Shown piece after piece: positions 46,466 through 58,353 of a stretch of DNA of 64,000 nt (position 1 is the first letter of the stretch; every line of letters starts with the position of its first letter). A program made the translations under genes and the position numbers. The notes below the pieces were generated by a model. That model did no database searches. It was not told where the DNA came from and saw nothing but the letters and a program-made list of their open reading frames with translations. Source of the DNA: Punctularia strigosozonata HHB-11173 SS5 (Eukaryota; Basidiomycota; Agaricomycetes; Corticiales; Punctulariaceae); NCBI RefSeq assembly GCF_000264995.1, contig NW_006767433.1, forward strand, positions 2,780,749 to 2,844,748, in the 5' to 3' direction.

Positions 46466-47614
46466 AAGGGTTTAATACGCCTCACGTCGAGCGGCGAAGC
46501 TCAAGGTTACGAGAGAAAAAAGAACGATTGCCTTTCCATACGTAAAGATCCGGCGATTGCATTCTGGAACGGAATGTTGGTGCCATACAATAGCACTTTT
46601 TCCCCCGGGATCCAGCATGCCATGCGTGCGCAAAGCCCGAGGCGCTCTGTGGAGGGTTATGAATCCGCACGTCAGAGCATGACTGACGGTGCGCTCGATC
46701 CCCGTTTGCACGTCGGGATGGGTCGATCTGGGAGTGTATCCTTCACGTAACGGGCGTTCGTGCGGCCCATGAAATCGCACGCGCGGGCTGCCCTCGATGG
46801 CTGATAAGCCCGATCTGTCCTATCCTTGGGGAGTTCATATTTGCGGCTTGGCCGGGGGGTCAGATGGTGCCGAGCGCTACTCGCGTACTTCATGTGCCCG
46901 GGACGTGTGACCGCGGGCTTAAGGCCTCGATGCAATCGCAACTGCAGCCTTCCCGAACAGGTGATGTCTTGCATTTGCGCACTACTTATACTGCGCGGCT
47001 GGGAAGGAGAAGGTCCGGGGATGCAGGTGGCGGTGTGCCGAATCCGACCGCCCGAGTGCGGGAACGAGCTGAATGGTTCCATGAACCGCAGATAGATATA
47101 TATACGTACCGATAAGTTCAGAACGAACATGCTGTGCGAAGACGTAGGCACCCGTGCTTCGTACTTTTGCTATCGCAGACGCCTCCTCGCTCCGTGGGTG
47201 GCGGGGCACGAAGGGGGACACGAGGTGCGTGCGTCTCCCTGTTCGCGTCCTGTGGCAGGCTGCACAACGACAGCATACGTTGCGCAGGCACCCGGTCGAG
47301 ATGGATTCGTACCGTAGAAACGCCAGGCCAACAGGAGCAGACGGCGACGGACTGAATTGGCAATATTCCGTTCGGGGGATGCCGGCGAGACGAAGAGATC
47401 CCAGATCTCAGGCCAATTCCCATCGGGCCTGCACCAGGTTCCCGCGACGTGCCACCAGGTACCTAACCTTGTCCTGTCCCCGCAGCCCCCGAGCGACCGA
47501 ACGTCGTATATAATGTCCCCCGGCTCGCGCCCCGCGCGCGTCATATCACCACCGTCCTCTGTAGTCTACGGCTGAATACATATATCCCCCTTTCCCCCCT
47601 GCGCCTCCCCGCCG
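46466..47614. other. Long intergenic region upstream of first receptor gene
   Basis: At 1,149 bp this is the longest gene-free spacer in the window. It contains the phytase 3' end and the upstream region of the receptor gene at 47615. A TATATAA box is at 47507-47513, about 100 bp before the ATG. Several open frames cross it, but none shows conserved protein sequence, and no tRNA-like or repeat structure was recognised. Confidence 0.5.
47507..47513 (+). promoter_or_regulatory. TATA box of first receptor gene
   Basis: TATATAA within a GC-rich context, 102 bp upstream of the receptor start codon. The sequence immediately downstream is pyrimidine-rich, as is common around fungal transcription starts. 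Motif-based call. Confidence 0.4.
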
Positions 47615-49303
47615 ATGGCCAGTGGCAATGCCACGCAGACCCAAGACTTCGACTTTGGCATCCGGCTTGGGATCGTGTTCCTGGCGGAGGTGCGCGTGTG
47701 CGCGTTGTTTGATCCATCGTTGGAAGGACGCTGACCGGTATTCGCATTGCGTAGGCTTTCGGCGTCTCCGCCGCTGCCGTCCTGGGGCTGCTAGGCTATA
47801 TTGCGGTCCGTCTCCGTCGACCTCCTCCTCATCCAAGATCCGCAGACGTCTCAAACCCTGCCTGCAGTACAGCGCGGTGACGATCAAGAAAGGCGCGCTG
47901 CGGCACTGGTCGACCGTCACCCACGTCCACTGGTACTTCCTGAGCTTGCTCGTATCGGAGCTCATACAAGCGATCGGTGAGGCTTCCCGTATGCACGCGG
48001 CGATCGACGCTTATCTCTGGGCTCGTCCAGGCGGTTTACTCGATATCAAATGGGTAATAGAAGCACGTGTCACCACGGGATCATATTGCACGGCCCAAGG
48101 TAAGGTTTCTTGAGCATGAGTTTGGTGCCAAGACCGCAGGGCTGTACTGAACGCGTGGGCGCAGGCGTGCTGAAAAATATGGGTGATGTTGGCGTCGCGC
48201 TGGCGTGAGTCTGGTGTCTTCTTGTAGGTCGACGCTCTGACATCCTGAACCGGCCATTGTAGATCGTTGGTACGATTGTATTCACCAGGTGGCGAAAGTT
48301 ATGTGCTAAACGACGTTTTTCATAGGCAATTGCTCTCCATACCTTTCTCATCCTAGTCTTCCGATGGCAACCGAAGCCATCGCCTCGTGTTGCGATTGCG
48401 GTGCTTGCCTGCATATGGACTTTTCTCATACTCATCCAAGTGTACGTTTACCTGGTTTCGACCGTACACACCCGACACTGAGTTGTGCGTTCAGGGTGAT
48501 ATTTGGAAGTCGCAAGAAGAAGTACTATGGCGATACCGGTTTTTGTCCGTCGTCCACTGAAGTGTCCGCTTTTTTTTCTTGTCACTTAACGAGTCGGCTG
48601 CATAGGGTGCTGGATCGAACCCGCATACGCGGCGGAGCGCATCGGACTTGAGTATGGGTGGATGTGGTTCGCATGTCTGATCAACCTGGTGCTCTACACC
48701 CTCCTCGCGCTCGTCATCCGCGGCTACGTCGTCGTGGACGGCATCAAATTTCACGTACCGCGGCAGGAGGAACGCGTGCAGCTGCGGTCCTCGATGGGGT
48801 CCACAGCAAAAGACGCCACAGGTATCGCTTGGCGCATGCTTTTCGTGAGTGTCCGATTGTCGTGTCGTTCAGGGGGCTGTCTCACGCTGTTCATCTAGTA
48901 CCCGGCTGTCTACACTATCACCGTTATCCCGATCGCCATCGTGCGGTGGGCAGCATATTTCCACAGCGTACGCGTCCCTTTCTGGGCAACGATACTGTCC
49001 GACTTTGTTTTCGCATGTTCCGGCTTGCTTAACGTCCTCCTATTCTCGCTCACTCGGCCCACCCTCGTTCCCAAACGAGCCCGTCGATCCACGCAAATCC
49101 TGATCACTCCTCTTGCCTCACATAACGCGTCTTCGCCCTCTGGGCGTTCTCGTAGCCTACATCCCTCGCACGAATACTTCGACCACGACGAGGACTTCAT
49201 ACACGAGCCGTGGGCCGTCGCACCGCGACAATCGACCGTTACTCCTGCTCCAGAACACAAGAGATCGATACTGGACTTGAATTTCCCTGAGCCGATAGCA
49301 TAG
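47615..49303 (+). CDS. Seven-helix receptor, Git3/cAMP-receptor-like GPCR (copy 1)
   Basis: A predicted plasma membrane receptor of the fungal Git3/cAR-like class, some members of which sense sugars or other nutrients through G-alpha and cAMP. The N-terminus MASGNATQTQDFDFGIRLGI has a glycosylation sequon, then helix 1. Exon blocks in order are HWYFLSLLVSELIQAI and GSYCTAQGVLKNMGDVGVAL (with the conserved Cys at helix 3). They continue with IAIHTFLILVFRWQPKPSPR, CWIEPAYAAERIGLEYGWMW and NLVLYTLLALVIRGYVVVDG. The last are YPAVYTITVIPIAIVRWAAY and ILSDFVFACSGLLNVLLFSL. A Ser/His-rich cytosolic tail ends LDLNFPEPIA. Six or more introns. The next gene downstream encodes a closely related receptor in tandem. 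Confidence 0.82.
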
Positions 49304-49877
49304 TGCCTATATGTACCAGTAGACTCGTAGACAACATCTGTATTTGATCATTCATGCGTTTGGCTTCTCATAATGAATCCACCAACCTTCGGAGACTTCG
49401 CGCTCGTTCCCATGCTGAATTAGCATGTTAGCGGGATGATGTTGCACGGTCCCTGAGCATCGCTCTCGGCTGAGGCCGGTGGAATGGTTGGCAACACCAT
49501 GTGCTTGTGCTTCGACCCACTGCAGTGCAGCGTCGGCAGGCGACGCCACTACTCCCCTTCCATCCTTCTGGCTCGAACCGGAACACCGACCGCACACGAA
49601 CCTAATCCTTCGATCACCGCATGGAGACGGAAAGGGGCAGCGCAAATTTCCATGGCGAAGAATTTTCGTTTCCGTGCTCCGGCACTACATCGCCCACTAG
49701 TGCTATCATGCCTGTCAGATACACATGGACGCGTATACCTCTAACTCCTCATATATGTCCTGGAGATCTTCCGTGATCCCGTTTTCCACCAACTCGTCCC
49801 CGGCACCCGACTGCCCTTCGCTGGTCCGCGGCGTATAATCCCCTACACTCAGGGAAACCCTCCGCGTCAGCGCAACC
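49304..49877. other. Intergenic region between tandem receptor genes
   Basis: This 574-bp spacer contains the 3' region of the first receptor and the promoter of the second. No TATA box as clear as that of copy 1 was noticed, and no third receptor remnant or repeat was recognised. Confidence 0.45.
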
Positions 49878-51360
49878 ATGACGGACGGAGATTTCACCTC
49901 GGGAACGCTCGCTGGTATCGGAGTCATCACCGCCGCTTTCGGTGTATCTGCTTTGGCCGTTCTGCTTCTCCTGTTGCACATCGGTGTACGTGATAGCTAT
50001 CAGCGCACAGCTCGCTTCTAGGCTCATTGTTGCTTTGATACAGTATAGTGCCGCGGTTGACGACCAAGGCGCACGAAATAAATCGCCACAGTTCTACTAT
50101 GTCATCAGTCTCTTGGTTTCTGAGCTGGTCCAGGCAGTCGGTATGCGAAATGACGGCTTCGATGACCCGTTCAAGCGCGGCTGACACGAGCCTCATTGCA
50201 GGCGGCATACTAAACGTTAACTGGATCTTGCAAAAGGTGTCAACTGCCAGATGTGAGATCAACTGCCGTTGCTGACTATCGGACAACTTGCAGAGCGTGG
50301 TGGAGGGGTCTTACTGTTCAGCGCAAGGTGCTCTCAAGCAACTTGGCGATGTGGGTGCTGCTTTGGCGTAGGTGTCATGACTGGATTCTTGATGTAGTTG
50401 ACTGATCTGTTCCTCCCCCCAGAAATCTGGTATGCGAGCATCGTTGCTACACCGCCAAATGACGCTTAACCAGCATCACACAGGCGATTTGCATCCATAC
50501 ATTTGCCGTGATCGTGTGCGAGTGGCGACCGGATGCCTCGCGCTCGTCTTTGATTCCACTTACCGTGGTACCCTCCATATGGGTGTTCATCACCCTTATC
50601 GTCGTCATTGCAGCGGCGATCCACCCGGGCTACTACGCCAACACTGGGCTTTGTTCGTCGCGTCTTTCATTCGGAGCAGATATCGTTTTGACCCGATACC
50701 TGTAGGGTGCTGGATCTCAGAGAATTACTTCTATGAACGGCTCTTTTTGGAGTACATTTGGATGTGGACGACCGCATTCCTGAACGTGTTGCTCTATTTA
50801 CCCGTCTATCTCAAGATTCGCGGTTTCATCGAAGTCAGATCCGGGCGATTAGCGCTCACTCCGAAGGAGGAACGGGTGCATGTAGCTACCGCCGTGGCCG
50901 CGCCTCGACGGAGAATGGGGAAATACGCAATGCGGATGCTCCTCTACCCCGCGATCTACATCTTCGCTGTGAGTGACTATAACCTTCCCTTGCTAGCATA
51001 CCATCTAAAACGTGATTATCCGTGAAGATTTTGCCGATCGCCGTGGTGCGGTGGATCAACTTCGTCAATTCCATTTCTGTGCCTCTGTGGGCAACGGTAC
51101 TCGCGGATGTCTGCTTCGCGTCTTCGGGCCTTCTGAGCGTCCTGCTCTTCCTCAAGACCAGGCCCGCGCTTGTGCGATGGAACAAGATGCCGGTCGCGAC
51201 AATCGTCGTTTCCAGTTATGGACCATCGTACTCCCGTCGAAGCGTGGCCCTCCCCATGAATGAAGAAAACTGGGATGAGGCCCTCGGCGATATCAAACTA
51301 CCGAATCATTTTGCACTATCTTCAACAGAAACTGGCCTCGATACGAAGATGAATGTATGA
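49878..51360 (+). CDS. Seven-helix receptor, Git3/cAMP-receptor-like GPCR (copy 2)
   Basis: Paralogue of the preceding receptor with matching blocks in the same order. The series is FYYVISLLVSELVQAVGGIL, VVEGSYCSAQGALKQLGDVG, AICIHTFAVIVCEWRPDASR and CWISENYFYERLFLEYIWMW. It ends with YPAIYIFAILPIAVVRWINF and VLADVCFASSGLLSVLLFLK. The start is MTDGDFTSGTLAGIGVITAA, giving helix 1 directly without a long ectodomain. The cytosolic loop before helix 6 has GRLALTPKEERVHVATAVAA, similar to the PRQEERVQLRS loop of copy 1. The tail is shorter and different, ending ETGLDTKMNV. Intron positions seem to correspond in the two genes, supporting a local duplication. Ligand unknown. Confidence 0.82.
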
Positions 51361-51542
51361 TTGATCACATGTCGCACGAGGTTGCTTAGGGGAGGAGCTA
51401 GTACTAGTACTCTCAAAGAGTGCACCACGCATTGTATTATAGATATACGCTACGATCCCCAGACCCAGGTCTTAGATGGACACTAATGGTGATTGGAGCT
51501 AGATGTATGGTGTAGCCCAGCGATGTATTTCGTTCGAAGTCT

Positions 51543-52535
51543 TCAGGTCGACACGGGAACGCGGCTCTTGGATGAGTCGCGAACCTCTTCTGTACGTGTT
51601 CAAATGGTCTCAGCCTTCAATGCGAGATTATGCGGGATGGGATCTTTACCTTCACGATCGACGTCGCTGTCAGGCTTGGCGACGGGCTCGGACACCGGTG
51701 CCGATGGCAATTGGATACCTTGATCGGGCTCCGCGCTACCCAGCTATACTCAAAGAAATCAGCGCAATAACATGACGAGAACGCAGAATACTTGCTGCCT
51801 CTCTCTGGAGCTCCAGAAGCTCGGCTTGAACGGCGTCTTCCTCATCCAGGGTAAGATTATTGGCGAGCATATCCCCAATTTCCTATGAATCCATTCTACC
51901 ACGCATTCGCGACTAACGAAGTTCACACTCACCTGCTGGTATGCCCGAGCTTCCTGCGTCTCGTCGAGGAGCTTCTCTACGCTCTCTACGCTCATTTCCT
52001 TATGCAGTTCCTTGAGTACAGCGTTCCCTTGCTTCAACCCGTGCAGCACCGAGACTTCCACCAGCGAGAACTCGATGTTCGAAACCTAGAAGACATGGTC
52101 AAAGATAACGATGCATAACCGGTTCTTGGGTGGCAAAGAAGGTAGCGGACCAGTTGCTCCAGGGTCTCCAGCTGAGCATCGGTCTTGGTCAGTAAGCTCT
52201 GTTGATACTTTCGCCTTCGCAGCGCGATAAGTGCGCGATCCTTCTCGCCCGCAAGGAGGTGTTGCCGCGCAATTTCTTGTTCACGATCAAGAATAGCTTG
52301 GATCTAGGCTCCATGTCTGTCATCATATCATTGCGCTCATGCCAGCAGTCGCCATATAGACGCACCTTACGCTGATATAGCTTGAGCTTGTCGCGTTGCA
52401 GCTTCAAGCTGGATTTGGCAGCGACTCGTAAGGACTATGATAACGCAAAGCATGCGAGAGCAAGTGATCACGAACGGACTCAAGAATGGCTTTGTCTTGA
52501 GCGGTTATTCTCGGGACTGACTGGTTTACGCCCAT
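51543..52535 (-). CDS. VPS20: ESCRT-III subunit Vps20 (CHMP6)
   Basis: Vps20 nucleates ESCRT-III filaments on endosomes for multivesicular body formation. It starts MGVNQSVPRITAQDKAIL, with Gly2 and Ser6 fitting an N-myristoylation signal. The Snf7 core follows: LKLQRDKLKLYQRK, DREQEIARQHLLAGEKDRAL, RRRKYQQSLLTKTDAQLETL and VSVLHGLKQGNAVLKELHKE. It continues with MSVESVEKLLDETQEARAYQ and, after an intron, EIGDMLANNLTLDEEDAVQA and ELLELQREA. The tail is joined by a GC-AG intron (51744-51795) to LGSAEPDQGIQLPSAPVSEP. A further intron probably leads to EVRDSSKSRVPVST and a stop at 51543. An alternative without that last intron would end at KAETI nearby. Domain call firm, 3' end tentative. Confidence 0.88.
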
Positions 52536-52688
52536 GCTACGGGAAGTGATGCATAGGATCGACTCAAGATGGTTTATGAGCACATCCTATCCTTCGAGTA
52601 CTACGGTGGCAGTGCCCAACCATTACATCAGGGATATTCTCCGTGGTCACTGCAAGTGCACTTGGATGACTATATAGCAATGCACTCA

Positions 52689-54754
52689 TTACCAACTGTC
52701 GAAATTGCCAAATCCTATCCGCCGCTTCTTCTTCCCCTCCTCCTCTCCCGTACTGTCCGCGGCATCTACGTTCCTCTTCGTGCCAAGATTCAGGTACTTA
52801 CCTACACCTCCGGCAGCTTCTGTCCCTTGAGTATGCTCCGGGCCTTGCCCAACTTTCACCCCAAACCAGTTCACGTCGTCGCCTTCTTTCTTCTCCTGGT
52901 CTGCTTTAGCTTGAGGATTGGCCGCAGCCTCCGCTTTCTTCGCGAGTTTCTTCGCAAGTCGGACTTTGTAGTCCTCGAATGGGTCCTGGTAGCTATAGCA
53001 GCAAGGATAAGCAATGGCATCGTGCGCTGCGATGAAAGGCGCCTGAGACATACATGATAGCCTCCGTAATGCGAACAGCCTTGGCCGGCCGCTCAGTGCC
53101 GTCCTTCAAGGGCAATCTCTCCAGAGCATCCAGCACGTTTTCTCCGCCGACCAATTTGCCAAAAACTGTGTGCTTCCTATCTAGATGTGGTGTGGCACGG
53201 AAAGTGATGTAAAACTGCGACCTAAACATCGCGAAATGTTTGACACATCGGTCCGATGAAAGAAAACATGTGCATTACCCGTTTGAATCTTTACCCTTGT
53301 TGGCCATAGCAAGGATGCCTCGCTCGTCGTGCTTGGCGGCACCCTTGAGATCGTACTCATCTCGGAATGGCGTTCCCCAATAGCTTTGTCCTCCAGCCCC
53401 AGTTCCCGTAGGGTCACCGGTCTGTATCTATTATCGGTATGTACTTCAGCACATCGCTCATGAACCACTAATATTTGTTGGAAGGTTCACCATGAATCCT
53501 GGTACCAGGCGATGAAAGAGGCAATCGTTGTACTTTCCTTGGCGGGCCAGCATTAGGAAGTTGTAACATGTTTTGGGAGCCTGTAAATATGGTATTTTTA
53601 GATGGTAGCGGGCATGTGTCAGACGTGGTGCGTACCTTCTCACAAAACAGTTCCAGGTTGAGGCTACCACCCCCCAACGACGTGACGACTCGCACATAGG
53701 CTCGCCGCTTACCCACGTCCTTTTCCTTGCCTTTGCCTTTGGGTGGGTTTGAGATCGCTTCGTACATCAATTCTTCCTGAGGCATGGAGTTGGTTAACCT
53801 CATGGTTCTACCCAGAAGGCGCTCACCTCGTCCCACACCAGCTTTGTGCCTTGCGTCGTCGGGTCGATGGATGTGGATGTGAGAGATGCTCCCGGGAGAC
53901 CACTGGAGTAAGGCGAGACGTTCCCTGAAATGGGATGGAAGGTGAGGTTAATTCTAGTGAAAACAGTGAACAACGTACATGGTTCGGCCGTTTTCTTGAC
54001 GTTGGCAACTCCCCCTGCTGGGGCTGGCTTTGCTACGACTTTGTTCTTCTCAAGCTCAACCTTTCTCGGAGGGGTCGCCGCCACCGAGGCCGTAGGGAGT
54101 CCATGAGGATTTTGAAGCGTGATCACGTCTTCTCTACAGAATTCATTAGACGAGCACACCAATGGCTGAAGCCAACACACTTCTTGAATTTCACATCAGC
54201 CACCAGATCTTTCCCTCCTTTTATACTTTCTGCAAGGAACACGTTGCCGGTGGTGGCAATGGCGACTATGTGCGAGTGTTCGCTGAACGGCTTGAAGGTG
54301 ATTGGGTCATGCAGTTCGCCCGAAGCTTTCCTCGAATAGTGAAGTTGTATCAGATCTGATGGTTGCAACGTTTTCTGAGTTATTGGATGTCTATTGTCAT
54401 GTTGTCTATTGCACGTTTAGTGTAGTCACCGGAAGCAACGATGGCGTGTACTCACTTCAACCACGGGATGATATTCAGGAGATCAAATACATAACCTGTA
54501 CCGTCATCGTTTCGGGCACAGACTGGATGAGTCCACGGTTGAAAAGTCAGAGCACAGCAGTCGAACGGGGTCCGCGCTCCAGGGGGAGGTGCTTGGGCCT
54601 TTCTGTCAGAGTACGATTGGTATACGATGCCTGGGATAGCCTAAGTGACATATACTTACGCTTTGTACCCAGCAGTCGACGCAGTATGCTGGCCGTAAAG
54701 GCCGGAGTGCTCGGAGTGAGTAATATAGAGCTTGTTGCTGTTGCCGTGGCCCAT
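52689..54754 (-). CDS. PPIL2: U-box cyclophilin, PPIL2/Cyp8-like (E3 ligase and peptidyl-prolyl isomerase)
   Basis: A spliceosome-associated cyclophilin with an N-terminal U-box. It starts [18 protein letters not shown]. The U-box is [17 protein letters not shown] and [12 protein letters not shown]. Then come [19 protein letters not shown] and [17 protein letters not shown]. The cyclophilin domain includes [39 protein letters not shown] (with the catalytic Arg), [35 protein letters not shown] and [20 protein letters not shown]. The C-terminal tail is Lys/Glu-rich ([20 protein letters not shown]) and ends [14 protein letters not shown], as in other members. Around eleven exons. It lies 153 bp from the VPS20 start, in the same direction. 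Confidence 0.94.
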
Positions 54755-55048
54755 GTCAGCTCAGAATCGTGGAATGTCACGGCACAGGTGTTAAACTACG
54801 TCCATACACATTCACGCTGTGGCGGTGTCCACGATAACCACCTCGCGCCGACTTTGTATTGGATCCTTTGCGATTACACGAGGCCACTTACGAAACACGA
54901 GAATACACGCACGAGAAAGCATTATGGCACTTGAGCTCGGAAACCGCATTCACTGCAGATGGACGTATGACTTATGATGGATGTAACGGATGTTACGGGA
55001 TACAGGGAAAGAGAAACAGAACAGAGGGATGAGAGCAAGATACCCCGC
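54755..55048. other. Intergenic region between importin alpha and PPIL2
   Basis: A 294-bp spacer holding the 3' end of importin alpha and the promoter of PPIL2, both on the minus strand. I see no reading frame with conserved content and no repeat. Confidence 0.45.
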
Positions 55049-56914
55049 CTATTGTTGTCCGCCGAAGGTAAAACCTCCCTGCGGAGCACTGACATCCGAA
55101 TGGAACTAAACAACCAACAGTGTAAGCTCATTTTCCAGGTGATAGTCAGGATGCAATATACGCACAGCGAAGGTACCTGAAGCGTCCACATTAGGCGCGC
55201 TGATGCCAGCATCTTCCTCCTCATCGGGGAAATACTTGTCCATTATGTTGAAAGCCTTCTTGTAGATCTCCAAGTTGTCGTGCTGCTGGAGGTTGTGGAT
55301 GGTAACCATTCCACCCGCTTCCTCGACGAACACCGCATATTGGTTGACTGCACCGGGTCCGGCCGCCTGTTTGTCCATCTCCCCGACCTTGAGTATGTTG
55401 TCGAGACCGTCCAGGGCGACCTGAATGATCTTGTTGTCCATCATTTGCAACAGATCACACAGCGGACCAATGCAACCCTGAGAAACAAGATAGCGAATCT
55501 GCGAGGGCTCCTGCAGACCACCCGAGGTTGCGTTGGAGAGCGCCCAGCACGCCTCCTTCTTCGTCTTGAAGTCAGCATGACGGAGAATATCGATGAGCGG
55601 CGGGATGATATTTGCGTCAATGACCGCCTGAATCTGCGGAGGTGAGCCAGCCGTGATATTGGAGATGGTCCAACAAGCCTCCTTCCTGATGCCCTCCTTG
55701 GGTGAAGACAGAAGCGATAACAGTGCAGGAAGCGCTCCGGAAGCGATGACTACCTGAGTTTGGAGGTCATCGCCTGTTACAATATTGCCCACTGAACGCA
55801 GCGCGGGAGTTTGGACCGACGTCGAAGGATGCGTCAGGAGTTCGACGAGTCGTCTGCAAACACCAGATTCGATGACGGCTTGGATCTTGTCATTGGAGCC
55901 ATCCGACAGATAGGATATCGCCCAACATGCGTCGATCAGGATCTCATCGTCAAGAGAGTAGATGAGCTTCGTGAGAACAGTGAGTGCAGGGGAGATCTAG
56001 GAAGCTCGTCAGTGGGCAGACACGCGGCAAGGACTTTTTTTCTCACCAGTTCCCAATCAGGCTGGGGCGATTTGCCTCGGCAGAAGTTACTCAGGGTCCA
56101 GGTTGCGTTCCTCATCATGCTCAACTTGTGGTTCTCGCTTAGCAAGTTGAGCAGAGGACGAAGGGCGCCTTGCTGGAGAACGTAATCTCTGCACTGAGGG
56201 CTGTCGCCGGCAATATTGCCTAGAGCCCAGACGGCTTGCTCGCGCACGTCAAGAACCGGTGACGACAGCAACTTGATGAACTCCGGGACAGCCCCGGAGT
56301 TTATCACGACTTGGGTATGATCGGCGGTCCCTGATGCGATGTTTGTGAGCGCCCATGCGGCCTCAAACTGCGATATACCATGAGTCGCTGCAGAAGGCAA
56401 GGCGCATCAGAGCATACGCACCTGTAGCATCGAATGACCGCCCTTTAGAAATTCAACGAAACGAGGTACAACGCCACACTCGATAACTCGATCGATAGGA
56501 GGGCTCTTCTCCTTGGAGAGTAATTTGCGGAACTTGGTGGTTGCGTCCAACTGCCGCTCCGGATCGTTACCAAATACATCCCTGATCATCTCCTCGGCAA
56601 GCTGCATAAGCAGGTTAGTACATTGCTTGTGCAATACTTGAAGGGTTCGTACTGGGGGCTCCCATCCGCCGGATGAAACCTCCTCATCGGAGTCGGCACC
56701 AGTGTCGGCGATGAGATTGCGTCTTTTCGAGATGTTTTCTTCTCGCTTTTGCCGTCTGATCTCAACTTGCTGTTCTTCGCGTCGGCGGCGCAGCTCGTCT
56801 GCCTTGAAACCGCCTTTGGCCTTATAATCTGATAGGGTTCGTCAGTTTCCTTTCCACTAGCCAGCAGGATAGATACTCGCCTCTTCTGCGGTGCTCTTGG
56901 GCGCGTGCTTCCAT
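55049..56914 (-). CDS. SRP1: Importin subunit alpha (karyopherin alpha)
   Basis: Adaptor that binds classical nuclear localisation signals and importin beta. The N-terminal importin-beta-binding domain is visible: [12 protein letters not shown], then [20 protein letters not shown] and [12 protein letters not shown], where a GC-AG intron (56829-56880) joins the first two parts. Armadillo repeats follow, with NLS-groove motifs such as [15 protein letters not shown]-like [60 protein letters not shown] and [20 protein letters not shown]. The last is [20 protein letters not shown]. The C-terminus, after a final intron, is [20 protein letters not shown] and ends GQQ. About 530 residues, the normal length. 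No frame lesion noticed. Confidence 0.95.
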
Positions 56915-57095
56915 GATGTGTATGGGTGGCTTGCAGTTTGCGATGAAGGGAGTGAACGACGCGTCTTGGACGAAGATCGCGTTCCCTTTGCCCTGTTACA
57001 AATTCATTCCCACGGTCACCCTCAAGCAACATGCCGTTAAGTTATGTGTTGCGGTACTAGTACATACAACGACCACTGTTCATCGCATCCACGAT

Positions 57096-58314
57096 CTACG
57101 AATTAATCACCCTCTTTGGTATACCTTGGAGGAATCCCGCGATGTTGTCCACAGTATCGCCCCAAAATGCCTATGAACAGACAAGCGGGACCCTGTCAAC
57201 ATAATGCTCTTACTACTCTCTCGGCAGTAACCCACCTCGTAGTTGGAATCTGAGACGTAACCTGTATGGGGGCTCAGAACAACATTCTTCAGTTGTCGAA
57301 TTGGATGGTCAAGAGGAAGTGGTTCTATATCGAAGACATCAAGCCCTGCGCCAGCAATCCTTCCTTCCTCCAAGACTTGGATCAACGCCTTCTCATCTAC
57401 TATCGGTCCTCGGGCTGTGTTGATGAAGAACGCAGTCTTCTTCATCCGTCCCAAGTCATCTGCAGTGATGAGGTGCCGGGTGCTGGGCGATAGAACCATG
57501 TGCACTGAGACAATGTCGCTATGCGTGAAGAGGTCCTCTCTGGAAGCATATTCGATTCCTGCTTCTTCAGCCCGTTCCGGTGTCAGGTGAGGAGACCATC
57601 CAATAACTTTCATGCCGAAAGCTTTCGCGATCTGCCAATACCGTTTGCATCAATCGCGCACTGAGTCAAAACGGCCCATACGTTGGCTGTTTTAATGCCG
57701 AGCCGTCCTACGCCTATGATTCCGAGGGTCCTGTCTGTCAGGCCCAGGGGCAGCGTTGTTTGCCATCGAGGGTGGAGTGACTTGACATTAGCATCCTCTA
57801 CCGTGATGTACCTCACAAAGCGCATTTCAGAGTTCGGAAAGCCTCTAACGAAGGCCAGTTTGCCGTACCTAACAGTTGCTAGAAGCAGGGCCCAGATATG
57901 TTCGAGGGTAGATTCTCCTTTGCTCCCTGTTCCAGAAACAATCACACCGTTCTTGTGGGCATGCTTCACATCAATCCCGGCATTGCGCATTCCGGTGGTG
58001 GCGATAAGCTTAAGGTTCGGCAACTTGTCCAACAAGCTCGCTGTGAACTTGGTCCGCTCTCGCATCGCACAAATGATAGCGTAGGGGTGCAGACGATCCG
58101 CCAGTCGATCCTCGTCGTGAATGGTCTCCGTGTAAATGTCAATCTCTAGCTGGTCTCGGATCGGTGACCAGTCTGCGCATGTCAAGGCGACGCGCTGGTA
58201 ATCGTCGAGGATAGCAGTGCGTAGGCGTGTCATCGCGAGCATAGTTGAAGGAAGAGCGGTACGAACGGTGCGGACGCGGGAGGTTCGTCGCGTGACTAAT
58301 ACACAGGTCGTCAT
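57096..58314 (-). CDS. D-isomer-specific 2-hydroxyacid dehydrogenase family protein
   Basis: NAD(P)-dependent enzyme of the D-3-phosphoglycerate dehydrogenase/glyoxylate reductase superfamily. The domain starts RLRTAILDDYQRVALTCADW and continues with LKLIATTGMRNAGIDVKHAH and STLEHIWALLLATVRY. The nucleotide site is TLGIIGVGRLGIKTA. The catalytic Arg is in FINTARGPIVDEKALIQVL, the Glu in AGAGLDVFDIEPLP and the His in VVLSPHTGYVSDSNYEVFWG. The end is NIAGFLQGIPKRVINS. The ATG at 58314 gives a Thr/Arg-rich leader of about 27 residues; ATGs at 58242 and 58233 are alternative starts that would match the usual family N-terminus. Substrate not determined from sequence. Confidence 0.88.
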
Positions 58315-58353
58315 TAAACCTCACTATGCTACATTAAATATGTTCAACATCTC

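Noticed and set aside
46466-47614. Small open frames in the long spacer as coding genes
   Set aside because: They are Arg-rich overlapping frames on both strands with no splice pattern or conserved motif.
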